64,000 nt of DNA from assembly GCF_000801105.2 (NCBI RefSeq), contig NC_079518.1:22238800-22302799 (forward strand), in the 5' to 3' direction. Position numbers and translations under genes: made by a program. Positions 59,691 through 64,000 of this stretch are shown piece by piece. The notes below the pieces were generated by a model. That model searched no databases and had not been told where the DNA came from. It worked only from the letters and a program-made list of their open reading frames with translations. How positions within the stretch are numbered: the first letter of the stretch is position 1; every line of letters starts with the position of its first letter. The stretch comes from Raphanus sativus (Eukaryota > Streptophyta > Magnoliopsida > Brassicales > Brassicaceae).

Positions 59691-60060
59691 TTTGTTTGCG
59701 TTTCTCCTCCAAACTGAAACCATCATAAACCGCACCGTAATCTTTGAGCACCAACTTTGCAAGTTCGTCATGTGTTGTTTCCTAATATATATACAAAAAT
59801 CTACACCCTCTACTATCAGCGTTGAATACATATCTGTTTTTCTTGACCTATTTACCAGAAACAATAACGACATGATCCATAAGATCTCAGAGAGAGAAGA
59901 AAGAGAAGAATAATAATGAAGAAGATAGATGAAGAAGATGAAGAAGAAGAAGACATGGACTCTGTAACATAAACCCTAATTTGAATGTTGTAAATTACTA
60001 ATGACATTAAAAGCTGATAACATGTAAAATCGTAGCTGATGACATAGAAAATCGGTAAGT
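59691..60060. other. Spacer between motif arrays, GAA-rich tract
   Basis: A purine-rich GAAGAAGAT tract lies at 59,915-59,955. Short frames on both strands show no family features. Confidence 0.4.
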
Positions 60061-60658
60061 CAGACGCCAAACGAACACATAACTCAGCCTAAATAAATCA
60101 GCCATAGTACAACATAATTCAGCTGTGACATGGATATTATTTCAGTAGTTAATCTTTCGCTAATAAATCAGCCACAATTAGGCTGAAAATATTAAGCCAG
60201 TCGTATTGTCAAATAAATCAGATGTCAAATGAATGTTATTCTAGTAATTAATCTTTCGCTAATAAGTCAGCCGTAATTAGGCTGAGTTTACTGTTTATTC
60301 ATCAACTACGACTGATTATACTTACATCAGCTCTAACTATATCCCATAAGTCAGATGTAAATTTAATAACTCAGCCAGCCGATGATCATTAAATAAGTTA
60401 GAGAAACATAACTCAGCTGTGTCTTAACTACAACTCAATTAAATTTTTGACAGTATCAGCACACCGATATATAAATCAGCCGTAACTTTTGTTCGTAAGT
60501 CAGCCGTTATCTCATAAATCAGCCCAAATTCTGTAAATAAGACATCACTAATGGCTGAATTATGTTCGTAAGTCTCATAAGTTAGCCATGTTGATTAACT
60601 CATCTGCTACGTAACCATAACTCAGCTGTTAATATCGCCATAGCGCTTTACGGCTGAG
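60061..60658. repeat. Third cluster of AACTCAGCC / AAATCAGCC words
   Basis: Many variants (TAACTCAGCC, TAAATCAGCC, TAAGTCAGCCGT, and inverted CGGCTGAGT at about 60,651) occur with less regular spacing than in the arrays at 58.8 and 59.4 kb. The cluster ends at the solo LTR insertion (60,659). Confidence 0.75.
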
Positions 60659-62592
60659 TGATAGTTTGCTCAAATTACCCTAGAGCAACAATTACTCTCA
60701 TCAAAAGAGGTCAAATTGTAGTACTTATGGATCAAATCCACAAGGAGCTGGGGCACACACTAGATATTATTAAACTAAGCTAGGTTAGATATTGAAAGAC
60801 TCTAAATTGCAAGTAAACTAAAGCAGTGAACAAGACAATTGCTCAATTGATTGATTTGGAGGTTTAACAGTTATGATGAAGGTGTTAGACTTTGGGCTTC
60901 TATTCAGGTAACCATGATTATAATGATATAGATGCTATGTGACAACCCGTCCCGTGGAACACCTGCCCATGGACCCCAGGCTTACAGCGCTGTAGCGCAC
61001 CGACCCCAACCCCTCCATTATGAGATCTCACTATCTCCATAATTAGGTTGCTGGTGAGACTCGAACCCAGGTTCTCACCCTTTAACAGCATTCCCACAGG
61101 ACAAGCTGTCACCAATTGATCTGCAGGTCAATTGGTGACAGCTTGTCTTGTGGAAATGCTGTTAAAAGGTGAGGACCTGGGTTCGAGTCTCACCAACAAC
61201 CTAATTATGGAGATAGTGAGATCTCATAATGGAGGGGTTGGGGTCGGTGCGCTGTGAGCCTGGGGTCCATGGGCAGGTGTTCCACGGGACGGGTTGTCAC
61301 ATAAAAAAAAGTCGACTTTTTTTTGTGACAACCCGTCCCGTGGAACACCTGCCCATGGACCCCAGGCTCACAGCACTGCAGCGCACCGACCCCAACCCCT
61401 CCATTATGAGATCTCACTATCTCCAGGTCAATTGGTGACAGCTTGTCCTGTGGGAATGCTGTTAAAGGGTGAGGACCTGGGTTCGAGTCTCACCAACAAC
61501 CTAATTATGGAGATAGTGAGATCTCATAATGGAGGGGTTGGGGTCGGTGCGCTGCAGCGCTGTGAGCCTGGGGTCCATGGGCAGGTGTTCCACGGGACGG
61601 GTTGTCACATGCTATATGAGATGTTTTCATGATATTAAAGAACTCAGCAATAACAATAACCGATCAACTTTCATCTTCTAGGTTATCTATTACTAAATCC
61701 AAGGTCTCTAATTTGCGTTGTAGAAATCTAGGAAAGCATCGACCGATGTCTCTAAAGGAGAATCGACCGATATGCATTTCGTCGTGTCAATCAATTTCTC
61801 TATAGGAGAATCGATCGATACGCTTCTAGTAAGCTTTTAGTGTGGGTTGATAACGTGTACACTAGGGTTGCTAAATCAGCTTTCGCTTGTGTCTAGCATG
61901 TCCTAGCTCAGAGAAGATAAATCAGTGGATGAATTTACTAAATCAAGTTCAGGTTAGCTAATCCTACACAAGCATTAAGAAAAATCTTCTAAGATAACTA
62001 TTATATATTTGGGGCTAATCCCTCATAACCTATTTGAACTCTAAACCTAACAAGGTGATTACTCAGACATAGCTAAGCAACACATCATAAACATTAAGTA
62101 AAACTGCATAGAATAGATAGATAGAAATAATGGAGTTCTAATCACAAATATCTCTGGATCTTCTATCGAATACTAAATCCTAGAAAACTTTTTGTTGTGA
62201 AATTAAGAATACAAGAAAGCTCTCTTTGCCTCAAACACTTTGGTAAAGTATAAATATTAGGTTAAAACTCGTCAGGGGTAGTTTAGTAACTAGATGAGAT
62301 CTTGGGCTTCAAGTCGGCTGTGACCAAATGGGCTTCTGCGTGCTTGCCATCGATCGATGTCACATAGTGTGCATCGATCAACATGTATCTCTTCGTGTCG
62401 ACCTCAAATGCTGGTCGATATGGTCATCTCGGGTAAAATCTCTAAAGTTCTCCAAAATGCTCCAAAATCACCATCTTCTCTCCAATCACTCCTAAACATG
62501 TAAATATGCTATCTAAGCTCTAAAACATGATTAATATATCCTAAAACTCCTATATACCATAGCTAAAATCAGGTAAAATCGATGGTATATCA
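60659..62592 (-). mobile_element. Solo LTR of an Athila-related family, with nested fold-back insertion
   Basis: The plus strand runs TGATAGTTTGCTCAAATTACCC...CGATGGTATATCA, the same ends as the LTRs at 38.9 and 49.1 kb. Flanks are CTGAG (60,654-60,658) and CTGGG (62,593-62,597), a one-mismatch 5-bp duplication. TCGATCGA at 62,350 and TCGATCAA at 62,374 keep the 24-nt spacing. Without the 670-bp insert and its repeat it is about 1.26 kb. Confidence 0.82.
60939..61608. mobile_element. Fold-back (multi-palindrome) insertion, 670 bp, with ATGCTAT duplication
   Basis: ATGCTAT flanks it at 60,932-60,938 and 61,609-61,615. The ends are GTGACAACCCGTCCCGTGG and its inverse. Inside are four arms of one ~180-bp unit in alternating orientation: 60,939-61,123, 61,128-61,304, a truncated arm 61,325-61,424, and 61,425-61,608. 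Axes lie at CTGCAG (about 61,124) and GTCGAC (61,311-61,316, between A8 and T8). Each full arm contains GGTTCGAGTCT (e.g. 61,180-61,190), a Pol III B-box-like word. The short frames here are by-products. Confidence 0.85.
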
Positions 62593-63640
62593 CTGGGTTC
62601 ATTAATGTGTCCATTGTTTAAAAGAATGTGCTTTGGATTTTTTTTTTATGTTGTCGGTGGTGGTTATGATGAGTATTGGTTATTTGATGAAGGGCCACAT
62701 GAGAGGAAGAAGAGACGATTTAGGTATGTCCTCACTCTCTTTCAGATTTGGTATAATTTGTGATTTGATACCCAGATTTGGATTAATTTAATTTTTTTCT
62801 AAATCTGAGTGATAGAGAAGCTTGAGCTAGAATAGAATGGAGGAGATGGAGAGAAGTGAAGAATTTAACAGAGACGACGCGAAGGAGTTAATTGAATAAT
62901 CGAGGCATAGAAGAGTTATCACCGGAGTGGTGCAGCAAACCTGAATTTTGTGTGTTTCTCTCTGAGAAACATAACGCATCAGTGTATTTTGTACTTGATT
63001 TATGTTATGTTTTACACAACTCATCCGTTTATATATCTCAGCTTTTTCGTTTATATAACTCAGTAATATCTCAAACATACTCTAAAATCAGAAAATGTTT
63101 GTATAACTCAGCCGTGTCATTTATATAACGCAGCTATACCTAAAACATACCCTAAAATCAGAAATGGAATTTAATTACTTAAAAGAGTTATATCGAAGCT
63201 CCTCTTATCAATATCAAGTGGATATAAGTCAATTAAATGTGTACTTTCTTGAATTTCCTAGTTGAGACTCTTATTTGATCTTGAGATATATGTTCTTATA
63301 CTATTACTTAAAACATTATATTTGTGTACTTTCTTGAATTTTCAAGTTGAGACTTTAACTTGATCTTGCGATACTATCTAGACTTAAAATGTGTGTACTT
63401 TCTTATATTTTTCAGAGGACACACTTGAGAACCATAAACCCTAAATATTATACCTTAAACCTTAAACTCTAAATTGTATCTTAATGGTATAAATTAGCCG
63501 TATCATACCTATAAGTCAAGTGTAATTTGTATCGCAAAGTTTCATATTTTTGAGCGGGAACAAAATCATTCCTTAAACTCTAAACTCATGACCATTGATT
63601 GATTTTTATCTAAAGGTTCAAAATTTTATTTTGGTCTACA
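62593..63640. repeat. Direct repeat copy 2 (~1 kb)
   Basis: Counterpart of 57,279-58,330; homology starts just after the solo LTR and fades at about 63,640. It also has AACTCAGCCGT words at 63,014-63,135. Confidence 0.8.
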
Positions 63641-63739
63641 AGTTCCTACATCACTTTCTCAAATGATCTGACACCAGAAAAAAAAGAGGGAGATTTCTCA
63701 TATAATTCATGAAAAAATGGTGGAAATTCAGAAACAAAT

Positions 63740-64000
63740 TCAGGTAAGAATCTTGATAAAAAATTGGGAGATGTGATTATCGACATGGGAGCCTCTCATC
63801 ACATGACGGGTGATCTCTCATGTCTTTGTGACTTTAAACGCACATCTCCTTACTCTGTTGGTTTTGCCAATGGTGGTAACACATTTTCACAAGCATAGGA
63901 ATGTTGTGGTTGTTGGAGAAACTGTCCCTTTAGATGGTGTTTTTGTTCTGAAACTAAATTGCATGTTGGTATCGGTTTCAAATTTGCTAATTTTTCAAAA
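63740..64000 (+). pseudogene. Ty1/Copia gag-pol fragment (protease region), broken, runs off the window
   Basis: It reads DVIIDMGASHHMTGDLS, the Copia protease motif (usually DTGASHHMTG; here Met replaces Thr after the catalytic Asp), then a TAG at 63,896-63,898. A shifted frame reads VVVGETVPLDGVFVLKLNCM and LVSVSNLL, the usual downstream protease pattern. Integrase and RT would lie beyond the window. Confidence 0.75.

Noticed and set aside
59852..60070. Minus-strand frame with a Ser run and hydrophobic stretch
   Set aside because: It arises from the GAAGAAGAT purine tract; no homology or gene structure.
61170..61200. tRNA gene
   Set aside because: GGTTCGAGTCT is B-box-like, but no cloverleaf or acceptor stem can be drawn around it.
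60918..61632. Four frames sharing a CEPGVHGQVFHGTGCH-like string
   Set aside because: They are the same inverted-repeat unit read repeatedly; the shared peptide is a by-product.

Overview
This is a plant nuclear DNA window, almost certainly from Brassica or a close Brassicaceae relative. Its two intact nuclear transcription-factor genes read as orthologues of Arabidopsis HSFB4 (SCHIZORIZA) and WOX4. All genes have GT-AG introns, intergenic DNA is very AT-rich, and the repeats are typical of Brassicaceae (Athila-type Gypsy elements, Helitrons ending in hairpin-CTAG, an Emigrant-type MITE, DUF4283-type LINEs). From memory the Arabidopsis loci are At1g46264 and At1g46480, so the two genes probably mark a conserved chromosome 1 segment that has been greatly inflated by transposons here.

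Layout. 0-7 kb: a LINE 3' end, a tandem duplication, degenerate hAT-like and Helitron-like repeats. 7.0-8.1 kb: HSFB4 (+). 8.1-10.7 kb: AT-rich Helitron-like repeats. 10.7-12.6 kb: a broken PEPKR2-like kinase pseudogene (+) beside an intact two-exon thionin-like gene (-); this pair seems to come from another ancestral location. 13.8-18.1 kb: a head-to-tail row of Helitrons. 18.4-19.1 kb: a DUF223/OB-fold pseudogene. 19.2-24 kb: a tandem duplication, a hAT MITE with an 8-bp target duplication, a long non-coding retroposon and a deleted LINE. 25.4-26.4 kb: WOX4 (-). 26.7-29.0 kb: hAT elements and a Helitron end. 29.65-35.03 kb: a full-length but defective LINE (-) with a 13-bp target duplication. 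35-38.8 kb: MITEs and a second non-coding retroposon, itself split by a solo Copia LTR.

38.95-50.44 kb: an 11.5-kb Athila-type LTR retrotransposon (-) with TTACA target duplications, a tRNA-Asp-type primer site and broken gag and protease. In place of reverse transcriptase and integrase it has a long coiled-coil-like ORF. A 1.9-kb solo Gypsy LTR has landed inside that ORF. 50.4-56.6 kb: MITEs, a hAT element, a LINE tail and a decayed Athila LTR. 56.6-63.7 kb: an unusual repeat domain with 22-bp-periodic arrays of an AACTCAGCCGTA-like motif, a second Athila-family solo LTR carrying a 670-bp fold-back insertion, and a ~1-kb direct duplication. The window ends in a broken Copia gag-pol.

HSFB4 and WOX4 are developmental regulators (root stem-cell/ground-tissue patterning and vascular cambium), and the thionin-like gene is a probable secreted defence peptide. 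They do not form one pathway; they are islands in transposon-rich DNA. The most unusual signals are (1) a TCGATCGA octamer that recurs at 24-nt spacing through both coding and LTR parts of the Athila element, and (2) the 22-bp arrays at 57.6-60.6 kb. Boundaries and similarities were read by eye; no alignment or search was run.
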